The position numbers and the translations under genes were made by a program. This document shows, piece by piece, positions 23,089 through 30,941 of a stretch of 39,063 nucleotides of DNA (position 1 is its first letter; every line of letters begins with the position of its first letter). Origin of the DNA: a virus; the IMG/VR virus record IMGVR_UViG_3300041999_000014, positions 1-39,063 of that record; one strand, 5' to 3'. Below the pieces are notes generated by a model, which made no database searches, was not told where the DNA came from, and was given only the letters and a program-made list of their open reading frames with translations.

Positions 23089-23607
23089 CTACTTCTTTGC
23101 CGTGGGTTTGCGGGCTCCGACAGAGCCTTCTTTACGCATCTTCTCGATCCGCTCTTGGATGGTTTTGATCTTGCCCTTCAAGGACTTGAGCTCATCGGCG
23201 AGAATCTCATCCTTGTGCTTCTCGTAGTACTCCTTCGACTGCTTAGCAGCTTTGGCCTTCTGTGAAGCAGTTTGCTTCTTGGCCGTCGTCTTCTTAGCAG
23301 TGGTCTTCTTGGTAGCACTACTCTTGGGCTTGACACCGCTCCGAGCCTTGGCTTGCTTGGTAAGCTCGGCCAAAGCGGTCCGTAGCTTTTCCAGGCGAGC
23401 CTTGAGGGCGTTTACCTCGGCTTCGAGTTTCCTGCGCCGTTCAGCTTGTCGCTGAGCCCTTGTCTTAGTAGGCGGCTTGGGCTTTGCTGTAGGCCTACTT
23501 TTCGACGTCGCAACTGCTGCTGCCTTACGACCCTTCAGCTTTCGAGTCTTGAGGTAATACTCGCGTCTCTTAGCTGCATCGTAGGCATGTTCCAGTTTGT
23601 CACTCAT
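23089..23607 (-). CDS. Basic coiled-coil head protein
   Basis: I start at ATG 23607 (MSDKLEHAYDAAKRREYY), which overlaps the portal stop; 172 residues. It opens with YDAAKRREYYLKTRKLKGRK, a short motif I recall near the N-terminus of several phage head-module proteins that co-occur with HYGIKGMKWG proteins. The middle is a Lys/Thr/Ala-rich disordered stretch, followed by two predicted coiled coils (RRRKLEAEVNALKARLEKL and LKSLKGKIKTIQERIEKM). It could be a scaffold or internal DNA-binding protein. Function unknown. Confidence 0.65.
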   Translation of the reverse strand: MSDKLEHAYDAAKRREYYLKTRKLKGRKAAAVATSKSRPTAKPKPPTKTRAQRQAERRRKLEAEVNALKARLEKLRTALAELTKQAKARSGVKPKSSATKKTTAKKTTAKKQTASQKAKAAKQSKEYYEKHKDEILADELKSLKGKIKTIQERIEKMRKEGSVGARKPTAKK

Positions 23608-24934
23608 TGTCGATACCGAGATCACTGAAGATTGAGTCGACGAGATCATTGACCTCGGCTAGCCCACTCTGGAGAAGGTCTTCTCCCTCGTCTTCTTCGT
23701 CGGTTTCTTCCGGAGGCGGCATACCGACACCTGTATCGGCCTGAGGCATGTTGCTGTTGACGAGCTGGTCGGCCTTCGGATCCTTGGAGGGCTTGAACCC
23801 GATACCTTGACGGATCTCGTTTGCCGACAGAATTTCGTTCCGGGTGAACTTGTCGGCGACTTCTGCCACCTGCTCCATCGGAACGAGATCGAACGGGTTG
23901 CGGAAGTACACGATCGACTGACCCTGAGTACGAGCAGTCTTCGTCAGGAAGGAGCGCTTCATGGCTTCCGTGATCGCCTGAACAATCGGCTTGATAGTCC
24001 GATTGAAGTAGTTGATCATGGCCTTTTCATCGGCCGTCCCGTTCATCACTTCTTCCGTCAGACCGAGCTGCGAATATAGCATCGCAGTCAAGTACTCGAT
24101 CTGCTTGAGAAGGTTGTTCTCAACTGGCCGGTTCAGTTGCTGAATCTTCTCAGTTCCGTCAGTATAGGCAATGCCGTACTGACTTCCCTTGAGCTGAAAC
24201 TCGATATCCTTACGCCGTTGTTCAGCTTGCTGCCGTCGGGCTTCGGACTTGATCACATATGGAAGCTGAATGATCAGATCGAGCTTGCCGGAGCTGGACT
24301 GTTCATCCACGGAGTCCAGCATGTTCAGCTTACGAATAAGCCGCTGAAGCGTCGAGTTCGGCTCGTTCATCACCGAATACAGCGGATTCTCGACGATGGC
24401 CGTGGACTTCTTCGGAACGGTGACTTGCTTCCGTTGTCCATCCCGTTCGTCGTAGAGATTCACGGTGACATGCTGTGGATGCCACGCCACAATCTCTCCG
24501 ACCCGGAGAGAGTTGATGATGAAGCTGGATGATACGGCTGGATCGATGTCGGTATCGACTGGAACGATAGCGGCGACGCCGTGCTCGAACAGAGTCATCG
24601 CTATGTCTTGACGGAATTGCCGAGCCCCCTGGTCGAGGTTCGGTTCTATCGTCAGGCAATCCTGAAGTTCACTGCGAATGTCCTCGAGATAACGCCCCTC
24701 TTTATCCAATCGAGCATGACGAATATCCACTCCCGACACGTCGATCCCAAGTCGAGTGTAGATCGAGGAGATGATGGAACGTTCACTGGAGTATGAACCC
24801 CTACTTCGCTGAGGAGCATAACTTCCGTAAGAACCGTGTCCGCCATGGGAGTGAATCCCGAGATACTTCTCTTCAAGGAAGAGATTCCAGCCGTGTTTCA
24901 GACCCTCCTTCATACGAGAAAACAAGTTTGCCAT
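23600..24934 (-). CDS. Portal protein
   Basis: The 444-residue product lies between the terminase region and the protease-capsid gene. The stretch from residue 55 (ISSIYTRLGIDVSGVDIRH) through WHPQHVTVNLYDERDG, the wing/stem region with LNRPVENNLLKQIEYLTAMLYSQLGLTEEVMNGTADE and the clip region with NPFDLVPMEQVAEVADKFTRNEILSANEIRQGIGF are typical of HK97-type phage portals. Twelve copies should form the DNA channel at the capsid vertex. The C-terminus is acidic and variable. Confidence 0.88.
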   Translation of the reverse strand: MANLFSRMKEGLKHGWNLFLEEKYLGIHSHGGHGSYGSYAPQRSRGSYSSERSIISSIYTRLGIDVSGVDIRHARLDKEGRYLEDIRSELQDCLTIEPNLDQGARQFRQDIAMTLFEHGVAAIVPVDTDIDPAVSSSFIINSLRVGEIVAWHPQHVTVNLYDERDGQRKQVTVPKKSTAIVENPLYSVMNEPNSTLQRLIRKLNMLDSVDEQSSSGKLDLIIQLPYVIKSEARRQQAEQRRKDIEFQLKGSQYGIAYTDGTEKIQQLNRPVENNLLKQIEYLTAMLYSQLGLTEEVMNGTADEKAMINYFNRTIKPIVQAITEAMKRSFLTKTARTQGQSIVYFRNPFDLVPMEQVAEVADKFTRNEILSANEIRQGIGFKPSKDPKADQLVNSNMPQADTGVGMPPPEETDEEDEGEDLLQSGLAEVNDLVDSIFSDLGIDNE

Positions 24935-24967
24935 TAGTCACCTCCTCCCTGAAAGTGTGGCTATAGG

Positions 24968-25516
24968 TCAGCCGATCCCCATGTCCTTTAGCAAGTTTCG
25001 GGCAGCCTGGTGACCGTTGGGATCCTTGGCTTTGGAATAAGCCTTCTTGCCCGCGTTGAAGATGGTCTTGTCGATACCCGCCTTGTGAGCGTAGAGGGCA
25101 CCACCGACGAGAATGGCGGTGGCGGCGGAGGCGTACTGAGAATTACCGTTGAGGATATGGCGCGTACCACGAATTCCTCTACCGGCACTCTTCTTGACGT
25201 TCTTCCGCTTCCTCTCTCCTCGGGCTTTCTCGGCATGCCTGGACATGTCTTGGTTGCCGAGGTGTTGGTCGAAGGCCTTCTTGTAGTTCGGGTCCTTCTT
25301 GGCCTTACCCTCGACCTTGGCCTTGATCAGTTTTCGTCGAGTACCAGCACCTTCACCATAGAACATCTTGGCTCGGGCGAATTCCTTAGCATCCTTGCGG
25401 GCCTCACGATTCGTACTGCGAGAAATACCCGAGGGATCGGATCGACGGACGCCCCACTTCATGCCCTTGATGCCGTAGTGGACGAGTTCGCTGGAGGAGG
25501 GGCCCAAATCAGACAA
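24968..25516 (-). CDS. HYGIKGMKWGVRR protein with DAKEFARAKMFYGEGAG domain
   Basis: TTG at 25516 is supported by GGGGAGG eight bases upstream; 182 residues. The motif LVHYGIKGMKWGVRR is at residues 11-25. It is followed by a very basic helical domain (DAKEFARAKMFYGEGAGTRRKLIKAK ... HLGNQDMSRHAEKARGERKRK), which I recall attached to this motif in other phages, and a small hydrophobic segment (ASAATAILVGGALYA). It sits between terminase and portal, where an internal or ejected head protein is plausible. Function not established. Confidence 0.7.
   Translation of the reverse strand: MSDLGPSSSELVHYGIKGMKWGVRRSDPSGISRSTNREARKDAKEFARAKMFYGEGAGTRRKLIKAKVEGKAKKDPNYKKAFDQHLGNQDMSRHAEKARGERKRKNVKKSAGRGIRGTRHILNGNSQYASAATAILVGGALYAHKAGIDKTIFNAGKKAYSKAKDPNGHQAARNLLKDMGIG
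25447..25489. repeat. HYGIKG-coding DNA repeat, copy 1
   Basis: About 42 bases coding the LVHYGIKGMKWGVRR motif, nearly identical to 25929-25972 and close to 26305-26347 and 28549-28592. Confidence 0.8.
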
Positions 25517-25531
25517 GTGAAAAACCTCCCC

Positions 25532-25984
25532 TTACATCGACGAGATGTTGTAGGCGCCACTGCGATTCTGCTTGGAGTAGCTCGGACCTGCGGATGCCAC
25601 ACGAGGGAGACCCATAGCAGCAGCCGCGGCTGCTTGACCACGCTTGGTTTCAGCCCTGACTGCGACGTGTTGAGAGGCAACCCCTGCCACCATCGAAACG
25701 ACTCGAATAGCCCGTGGAGCGAACCGAGCAGCGATGACACCTGCGGCGATAGCGTTGTACTTTTTGCGGCGACGAGAATACTCGTTCTTACGTGCCGTCT
25801 TGATGTCCAAGCCTTTGTTCAAGTCGCGATTGACGCGCTTGACTCCGCCCTTACCGAAGTTGTTGCGATCGTAGTTTCGCTGACTTCGAGTGTAGTTGGC
25901 ATTTGGGGTGTCATCGCGGTCTGCTCGACGAACACCCCACTTCATGCCCTTGATGCCGTAGTGGACGAGTTCACCGGAGCTCAT
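25532..25984 (-). CDS. HYGIKGMKWGVRR protein, 150 aa
   Basis: ATG at 25984 (MSSGELVHYGIKGMKWGVRR) overlaps the end of the preceding gene by 14 bases; the longer frame is rejected. After the motif comes a basic, Asn/Arg-rich helix (residues 22-75), then a hydrophobic stretch (AIAAGVIAARFAPRAIRVVSMVAGVAS) and an Ala-rich tail. The general plan is the same as in the neighbouring motif proteins, although the sequences after the motif do not align. Function unknown; probably head-associated. Confidence 0.7.
   Translation of the reverse strand: MSSGELVHYGIKGMKWGVRRADRDDTPNANYTRSQRNYDRNNFGKGGVKRVNRDLNKGLDIKTARKNEYSRRRKKYNAIAAGVIAARFAPRAIRVVSMVAGVASQHVAVRAETKRGQAAAAAAMGLPRVASAGPSYSKQNRSGAYNISSM
25929..25972. 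repeat. HYGIKG-coding DNA repeat, copy 2
   Basis: Second copy; over the core CCCCACTTCATGCCC and GATGCCGTAGTGGACGAG it is identical to copy 1. Confidence 0.8.
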
Positions 25985-26357
25985 GGTCAGTCTTCTTGTC
26001 GGCAGCCCTACCAAGGCTGGCAGCGGACGACACACCAAAGGTGTTCAAACCGACAACCGTAAAGGTCCCGTAGGCCTTGAGGAGATCCATGGTCTTGGCC
26101 TTGCCGGTTGCGAGTCGCTTCTCTTGGCTGCGAAGGTTCTTGGCTCGGCGAGCGGCTTCCTTCTTCAGACTTCCACGAGATTTGACCGCACCGTAAACAG
26201 ACGTCCCAGCAAGAGTCGTGGCCTTGTCTCTGAATGAACCCTCGCCGCTGGCTACTCGTTCTAGCCTCGACGCTCGCACGTTGAGTCGGCCGGTACGTTG
26301 CTTACGAACACCCCACTTCATACCCTTGACACCGTAGTGGACGAGCTCCTGGCTCAT
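25971..26357 (-). CDS. HYGVKGMKWGVRK protein, 128 aa
   Basis: ATG at 26357 follows a GGGGG-type ribosome site. The product starts MSQELVHYGVKGMKWGVRK, continues with a strongly basic helical region (residues 20-88) and ends with a hydrophobic segment (AYGTFTVVGLNTFGVSSAASLG) and a short charged tail. It follows the terminase gene directly. The plan (motif, basic helices, hydrophobic segment) matches its two downstream neighbours. Function unknown. Confidence 0.7.
   Translation of the reverse strand: MSQELVHYGVKGMKWGVRKQRTGRLNVRASRLERVASGEGSFRDKATTLAGTSVYGAVKSRGSLKKEAARRAKNLRSQEKRLATGKAKTMDLLKAYGTFTVVGLNTFGVSSAASLGRAADKKTDHELR
26305..26347. repeat. HYGVKG-coding DNA repeat, copy 3
   Basis: Third copy, with three silent or conservative changes relative to copy 2 in the core. 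Confidence 0.8.
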
Positions 26358-26379
26358 ACTTCATACCCCCTTTCAGGGC

Positions 26380-28113
26380 TCATTCGAACTGCTCTTTGTT
26401 GAGCTTGTAAGCCACGAATGCGTCCATCAGGGCGGCGACGTTGTCGATCTTACCCTCTTGTCGCTTCTTCAGGAGCTTACGGTTTCCGTTCGTGTCCTCA
26501 AGGGTGATCGAATTACCCATGGCGAAGGACATCAATGCCTGATCAAATATGAGCAATCGTTGACCACTCAGAGTCTTGATTTCCCCAAGCGGGACAGACT
26601 CTGTTCGCGCTCCCTGGATAACCTTTTCGATGCCGAACGGCCCGTTTTCCGCTTCCCAGCGGTTTACAAACTCCTTAGCGTTGTAGGGGTCGAAGCCAAA
26701 TGCGCGCACGTCATAAGCACATTCCTGGATATGTGCATCCAGGTCGTCATAGACCTCCATCATGTCGAGGATCGTGCCCTCGAAAATGTGGAGGCTTCCT
26801 TCATTGATGAACTCGTCGTACTTGTGCCTCATGGCCCCCGGGAGATTCATCAGCGTCAGAGACGTGATGTAACTCCGGGTCTTTATCCCGAATTTGCCAC
26901 CTGGCAGTGGAAAGAGGAATGTGAATGCACAGAAGTCGTCACCCTGGGAAAGGTCGGCCCCCATAGCACAAGGCATCGACCAGAATTCCCGGTAAGGATG
27001 AGGCAGCGTCTCCTCGTAAGTGAAGAAGTACGTGTAACCCTCCATCGGAATACCGAAGCGCTTCGCCAGAATGTCATTCCGGGACGCCGGGGCCTTTTCG
27101 GCTCGTTCAACATCCAGTTGGTAGACGTCATACGTTACGGTCTTCCCGAGGTTGGGATTGGCCTTGGGCCACATCGCCGGATTGCCGACTTCTTCCAATT
27201 GATCCAGCTTGTAATGCCAGATCGAGATGTGAGGAGCTTGGTACTCTCCCTTGAGAATGTCGGCGAGCTCCAGTTTGATCGTATCACCGCTGCCGTTACG
27301 AACAGTACCTTCCGAACTGACAGCCACGATGAGGTAGTCGTCGAGTTTGGAGGCGCCCTGTTCGATAGCGCCGATGACATCTTCTCGGAGATCTCCGGAA
27401 AGCCATTCGTCAACCGTTGCGACTTTAGTTCGAAGACCTTGGAGCTTGTTGATGGTCATCGGCCGGACCTCGAGCATCGAACCCGTAAGGAAGTTCTCGA
27501 CACCCTTCTTGGTAGCAGCCAGCTTGACTCGGTTGGCCTTAGAACCAGTGGTGTTCTGCAAAGAGCCCTCTGTGAGAAAAGAGAAGAGAGGACCCCGGCT
27601 CCGAGTGATAGCAGTGCGGATCGGCTGCATGACTTCTTCCGCCTGCTTCATGGTCGGAGCAGTTGTGATTTGATGCGTGGTAGAGGTGTCTACGTTGAGG
27701 AAATAACTCTGTAGACAGGACTCGTAGAGAGACTTTGCCGCACCTCGAGCCACGATGAGGTACTGCTTGGTCGTCAGACGCTTCTTGATCACCTTGTCGA
27801 CGTACTTTCCGCTTTTCGGTTCGTACACACTCCGGTTGACGAAGTAGTACCAGCAGAAAATCTGTTCGGCCCACAGTTTAAAGGTGTCGAGAAGATGGAG
27901 ATCGCTGCCGTCGGTGAGTGTAAGTTCCTTCTCGCAGTAGAGAACGAATCCCTCTACCGGATCGGCATCGTAGTAGATGTTCGGGTTGGCGATGAGTGCG
28001 TCAATCCGATTCATCTCCAGAGAGACTTCCTGGTTGACAGGAATATCGCCTCGAATCACCGCGGCACGGAAGAGTCCGTAGTAATGCGGTGTTGCTGTGT
28101 TGGACAAAGCCAT
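26380..28113 (-). CDS. terL: Terminase large subunit
   Basis: The 577-residue product is an HK97-type large terminase. The ATPase carries a Walker A variant ARGAAKS (122-128) and Walker B VATVDEW (231-237). The nuclease half contains MGADLSQGDD (metal-binding D near 387), FGFDPYN near 475 and a late NVAALMDAF. It drives DNA into the prohead and cuts the concatemer. The candidate small subunit is about 2.8 kb upstream, separated by HNH, endolysin, connector and phosphoesterase genes, which is a wide spacing. Confidence 0.92.
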   Translation of the reverse strand: MALSNTATPHYYGLFRAAVIRGDIPVNQEVSLEMNRIDALIANPNIYYDADPVEGFVLYCEKELTLTDGSDLHLLDTFKLWAEQIFCWYYFVNRSVYEPKSGKYVDKVIKKRLTTKQYLIVARGAAKSLYESCLQSYFLNVDTSTTHQITTAPTMKQAEEVMQPIRTAITRSRGPLFSFLTEGSLQNTTGSKANRVKLAATKKGVENFLTGSMLEVRPMTINKLQGLRTKVATVDEWLSGDLREDVIGAIEQGASKLDDYLIVAVSSEGTVRNGSGDTIKLELADILKGEYQAPHISIWHYKLDQLEEVGNPAMWPKANPNLGKTVTYDVYQLDVERAEKAPASRNDILAKRFGIPMEGYTYFFTYEETLPHPYREFWSMPCAMGADLSQGDDFCAFTFLFPLPGGKFGIKTRSYITSLTLMNLPGAMRHKYDEFINEGSLHIFEGTILDMMEVYDDLDAHIQECAYDVRAFGFDPYNAKEFVNRWEAENGPFGIEKVIQGARTESVPLGEIKTLSGQRLLIFDQALMSFAMGNSITLEDTNGNRKLLKKRQEGKIDNVAALMDAFVAYKLNKEQFE

Positions 28114-28131
28114 CGTCAGCCCTCCCTTCTA

Positions 28132-29151
28132 CTACTGAGTCATTCGCCGGACGAGAACACCTGCACCTGCGGCGGCAGCGGGGCCTGCTCCACCGGTCGC
28201 GTAACCGAATCCGGCAGCAGCAGCCGTCTTGAGACCGGTCTTGACCATCTTGCCCGAGTCGGTTTCGAGGAACTTCCGGACTTGATCGTAGGTCTGGGCC
28301 ATACCCAGGTACTTCTTGACCTGATCGTGCCCTCGGTCCATTCGCGACTTACCCGGAGGACTGGACATCGTCTGGTTGTACCGACGCTCCAGATCGACAC
28401 GCTCGAGGAACTGACGCATCTCCTGGTTACTAAGAGATCCGGTCCCCTTGGTTTCGATCTTGTTGTGCAGTCGGTTGACGTTCTTCGCGTCTTCCGACAA
28501 CTGAGGCTTCGGAGAGCTCTTCGAGCGAGCGAGTTGAGCCTCACTACGTCGGACGCCCCACTTCATGCCCTTGATGCCGTAGTGGATCAAGCTGGCTTCC
28601 ATGGCGGAGCGGCCTCGAGCCTGAGACATAGCTACCTCCATGTCGTACTCTCCGTGTTCGAGCTGAAAGGTGGGTCCTGCGTAGTCGTCGACCCACATGG
28701 CGATTCGATCGAAACCCACAGACCAGAACTGCTCTTGGCCGTCCGACTTCTTTGCAGGATTCTCCGGGTAACCTAGTGTCAGATGCGGGGTCCACTCGGG
28801 GAATTGTTCCGTCGAGAGGTATGCCTGCGAGATGAGGTCGTACGAGAGAAGTCTCGAACGAAAACCCTCGACGACCTTGGTCCACTTCTGATCGAAGAAC
28901 AGCACGTCTGCCTTGTGTTCTCCGAGTTCGCCTCGACGCTTGACGTCGAGAAAGAACGGAGGGAGTGTGGACGATGCGTGTTCGACGTACTCCATGATGA
29001 GCTTCATCTGAGTAGCGTCGAAGTCGTTCTCACCCAGATAGAGAAGAGTCAAGTGAGGTTCTTTCTCACTTGAAACTTTTCGAACAGGATCGTGCTCGTT
29101 AGGGAGAGCAACGATCACTAGCTGATTACGGGAAGCGTTGGATCGGTCCAT
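28132..29151 (-). CDS. 2H phosphoesterase fused to HYGIKGMKWGVRR head domain
   Basis: I start at ATG 29151 (MDRSNASRNQ), which has an excellent GGGAGGAGG site; the longer frame is rejected. Residues 1-170 form a 2H phosphoesterase: PHLTLLYLG (H33-x-T35) and PHLTLGYP (H123-x-T125) are the paired catalytic motifs. The motif HYGIKGMKWGVRR is at 190-202. The remaining 137 residues carry LSNQEMRQFLERVDLERRYNQ, as in other phage head proteins, and an Ala/Gly-rich hydrophobic end. 2H enzymes open 2',3'- or cyclic oligonucleotide bonds; phage Acb1 of this fold destroys CBASS signals. The substrate here is unknown. Confidence 0.8.
   Translation of the reverse strand: MDRSNASRNQLVIVALPNEHDPVRKVSSEKEPHLTLLYLGENDFDATQMKLIMEYVEHASSTLPPFFLDVKRRGELGEHKADVLFFDQKWTKVVEGFRSRLLSYDLISQAYLSTEQFPEWTPHLTLGYPENPAKKSDGQEQFWSVGFDRIAMWVDDYAGPTFQLEHGEYDMEVAMSQARGRSAMEASLIHYGIKGMKWGVRRSEAQLARSKSSPKPQLSEDAKNVNRLHNKIETKGTGSLSNQEMRQFLERVDLERRYNQTMSSPPGKSRMDRGHDQVKKYLGMAQTYDQVRKFLETDSGKMVKTGLKTAAAAGFGYATGGAGPAAAAGAGVLVRRMTQ
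28549..28592. repeat. HYGIKG-coding DNA repeat, copy 4
   Basis: Fourth copy, inside the 2H phosphoesterase fusion; identical to copy 1 over the central 30 bases. Confidence 0.8.
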
Positions 29152-29489
29152 GATTCCTCCTCCCTCTGGACGTTCAGACGCCACTCGAACTCGGCGATCT
29201 GATTCTTCATCGCATCGATGGCATATGACGTGCTCGGAGGATCGAACAGAAGACGGACCCTCAGGTACAGGTACGTCTTGACGAGATTCAGCCGGGGGTC
29301 GGTACCGATGAAGGTGTCCCACGTAGCCGTGTCGTCTTCGATCATGTAGCCGTTGACGGGTCCGATCCCGACTTGGTCGAGTACGGCCAGCACCGAGTTG
29401 ATGTGAGTGACGATGTCGACATCGAACGACGTATCAGCCTCACCGATACCCAGAATCTTCTTGGTGCTTTTGAGTATGCTTGGTTCCAC
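29118..29489 (-). CDS. Head-tail connector protein
   Basis: I prefer GTG at 29489 (123 residues, eight bases after AGGAGG); GTG at 29498 is open but too close to the ribosome site. The all-helical product (ILGIGEADTSFDVDIVTHINSVLAVLDQVGIG, LVKTYLYLRVRLLFDPPS, QIAEFEWRLN) has the pattern of gp6/gp15-type connectors that extend the portal. Its place upstream of the terminase, not after the capsid gene, is unusual. It overlaps the phosphoesterase start by 34 bases. Confidence 0.75.
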   Translation of the reverse strand: MEPSILKSTKKILGIGEADTSFDVDIVTHINSVLAVLDQVGIGPVNGYMIEDDTATWDTFIGTDPRLNLVKTYLYLRVRLLFDPPSTSYAIDAMKNQIAEFEWRLNVQREEESWTDPTLPVIS

Positions 29490-29521
29490 GTGAGACACCT
29501 CCTCTCATTTTGACGGTTTCG

Positions 29522-30391
29522 TCAGGACCGGCGGTTGACCTCGGCCTGAACGGCGTTGTAGTTGTACCCGGCACGGGTGAGCCTGCTCTTGCGGACTTCG
29601 CCGTCACCCCAGTCACCTCGCATGACCTGAGTAGCGACTTGACTGATGGTCAGCTTGGGCTTGTTCTCGCCCTTGGGCGTCAGAAGGCGGTTGACTTCCT
29701 TCTGAACGGTGTTGGAGTTGTAACCCATGCGAGTCAGCTTCTCGACACGAGCGGCACCGTCGCCGTGCTTGCCCGCGATGACCTCGCTGGCGATCTGGCT
29801 GATCGTCTTCCGGACCGGCGGGTCACCGGCGATCTGGCGGTTGACCTCACGCTGGACTTCCGCCGGGTCGTAGCCCTCGGAGCGAAGCTTCTGGGTGCGG
29901 GTGTAGCCGTTGCCGTACTTGCCCGCGCGAACGTCCTGAGCGACCTCAGAGAGCGACTTCTTCTCGGGGGTCGGATCGACGGGATCGTTCTCCGAACCGG
30001 GCTTCTGGTACGTGCCGGTGAAGAAGAGGGCGTGAACGTGGTCCTTGTGGTTCTCGGTGACACTGCCTCGGTCGGCCATCTGGCGAACGACGCCAGGCTG
30101 GGTGACGGTCGAGGTGATCTTCTGGTACCAGATGACGTGCTGGAGCCGGAGTCGCTTGCGGTTGGTCCAGATGTAGTTCCGGATCCAGTCGCCCGCCGCC
30201 TTGTTGCGGACCATGAAGTCGAGGGCCCGGCCGCTGTGGTGCTCGGTGTTGTTGGCGTTGCCGTCGTAGCCCCACATGAACCAGACGTCGTGTCCGGCCT
30301 TCTGCGCTGCGTCGAAGATCTCCTTGGCCCTCGACTTGGTGGGGCCGGTGACCTTGCCGAGCTTGGAGCTGGCGTGTGCGAAGGTGGTCAT
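29522..30391 (-). CDS. Endolysin: LAS-type peptidase with three CW_7 repeats
   Basis: The 289-residue product has an N-terminal peptidase of the M15/LAS type: HHSGRALDF (H52 and D58) and HKDHVH (115-120) supply the likely zinc ligands. Three Cpl-7-type cell-wall repeats follow (about 146-184, 196-234, 248-286), each of the form VAxxVxxGxxGxGxxRxxxLxxxGYxxxxVQxEVN. It cleaves peptide links in the peptidoglycan after holin opening. There is no signal peptide. The gene lies in the packaging region, 23 kb upstream of the holin genes. Third-position GC is high. Confidence 0.85.
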   Translation of the reverse strand: MTTFAHASSKLGKVTGPTKSRAKEIFDAAQKAGHDVWFMWGYDGNANNTEHHSGRALDFMVRNKAAGDWIRNYIWTNRKRLRLQHVIWYQKITSTVTQPGVVRQMADRGSVTENHKDHVHALFFTGTYQKPGSENDPVDPTPEKKSLSEVAQDVRAGKYGNGYTRTQKLRSEGYDPAEVQREVNRQIAGDPPVRKTISQIASEVIAGKHGDGAARVEKLTRMGYNSNTVQKEVNRLLTPKGENKPKLTISQVATQVMRGDWGDGEVRKSRLTRAGYNYNAVQAEVNRRS

Positions 30392-30522
30392 GCCTGGTCC
30401 TCGTCCTTCTCCTCGGCCTCGTAGTCAGCCTCGGCTTCGTTGGGCATGTCGGCGTCGTCACCCCGGTCCTCGACGGGCGGGCACGGAGCACCCTCGGTCT
30501 TCTCGTCCTTCTTCTCGGTCAT
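30388..30522 (-). CDS. 44-aa acidic protein
   Basis: ATG at 30522 follows AGGAGA and the frame ends with TGA overlapping the endolysin ATG (ATGA). The peptide is almost entirely charged (MTEKKDEKTEGAPC ... EAEADYEAEEKDEDQA) and likely disordered. It may serve mainly to couple translation into the endolysin, or be a small regulator. Function unknown. Confidence 0.6.
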   Translation of the reverse strand: MTEKKDEKTEGAPCPPVEDRGDDADMPNEAEADYEAEEKDEDQA

Positions 30523-30533
30523 TGGTTCTCCTG

Positions 30534-30941
30534 TTACCAGAGTTTCGTGTCGCCAGGCCGACGGTCGACGGGTAGCTGTGGGAGTAGCTTCTCATCGCCG
30601 TAGTGAATGGCATTGTGGGTTCGGTGTGCGACAGTGATCAGGTTGTTGGGGTCGAGAAGACAGTCATCACCGGCTTCTAGTTGCTCGAGTGTGATGGGAT
30701 TCAGATGATGGATGTAGAGACCTCTGTGGATCTCGTAGCCCTCGATTCCTAGATCACAGCCGTTGTCTCGAACGATGATCTGATCTCGAGTCTGTCGCCA
30801 TTCCCGAGATGTGTAGAAGCCTTGGTTCACCCAGCGATCGAACCCGAAGGTCGATTGGCCGACGTTCCCCCTCAAAGCGAGGTAACGGAAGCGTTCGATG
30901 AACGTTCCGTACTGTCTCAGCTCTGAGTAACTCCTACTCAT
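30534..30941 (-). CDS. HNH endonuclease
   Basis: I start at ATG 30941 (MSRSYSELRQYG), overlapping the stop of the upstream gene, giving 135 residues. The HNH motif is LYIHHLNPITLEQL followed by DPNNLITVAHRTHNAIHYG, with His-His, Asn and final His in the normal spacing. HNH proteins next to terminases assist DNA cleavage during packaging in HK97-like phages; the location supports this role over a free-standing homing enzyme. Confidence 0.8.
   Translation of the reverse strand: MSRSYSELRQYGTFIERFRYLALRGNVGQSTFGFDRWVNQGFYTSREWRQTRDQIIVRDNGCDLGIEGYEIHRGLYIHHLNPITLEQLEAGDDCLLDPNNLITVAHRTHNAIHYGDEKLLPQLPVDRRPGDTKLW

Noticed and set aside
28132-29322. A longer start for the 2H phosphoesterase fusion, at 29322.
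   Set aside because: It would overlap most of the connector gene, has low-quality extra sequence, and the ATG at 29151 has a far better ribosome site.
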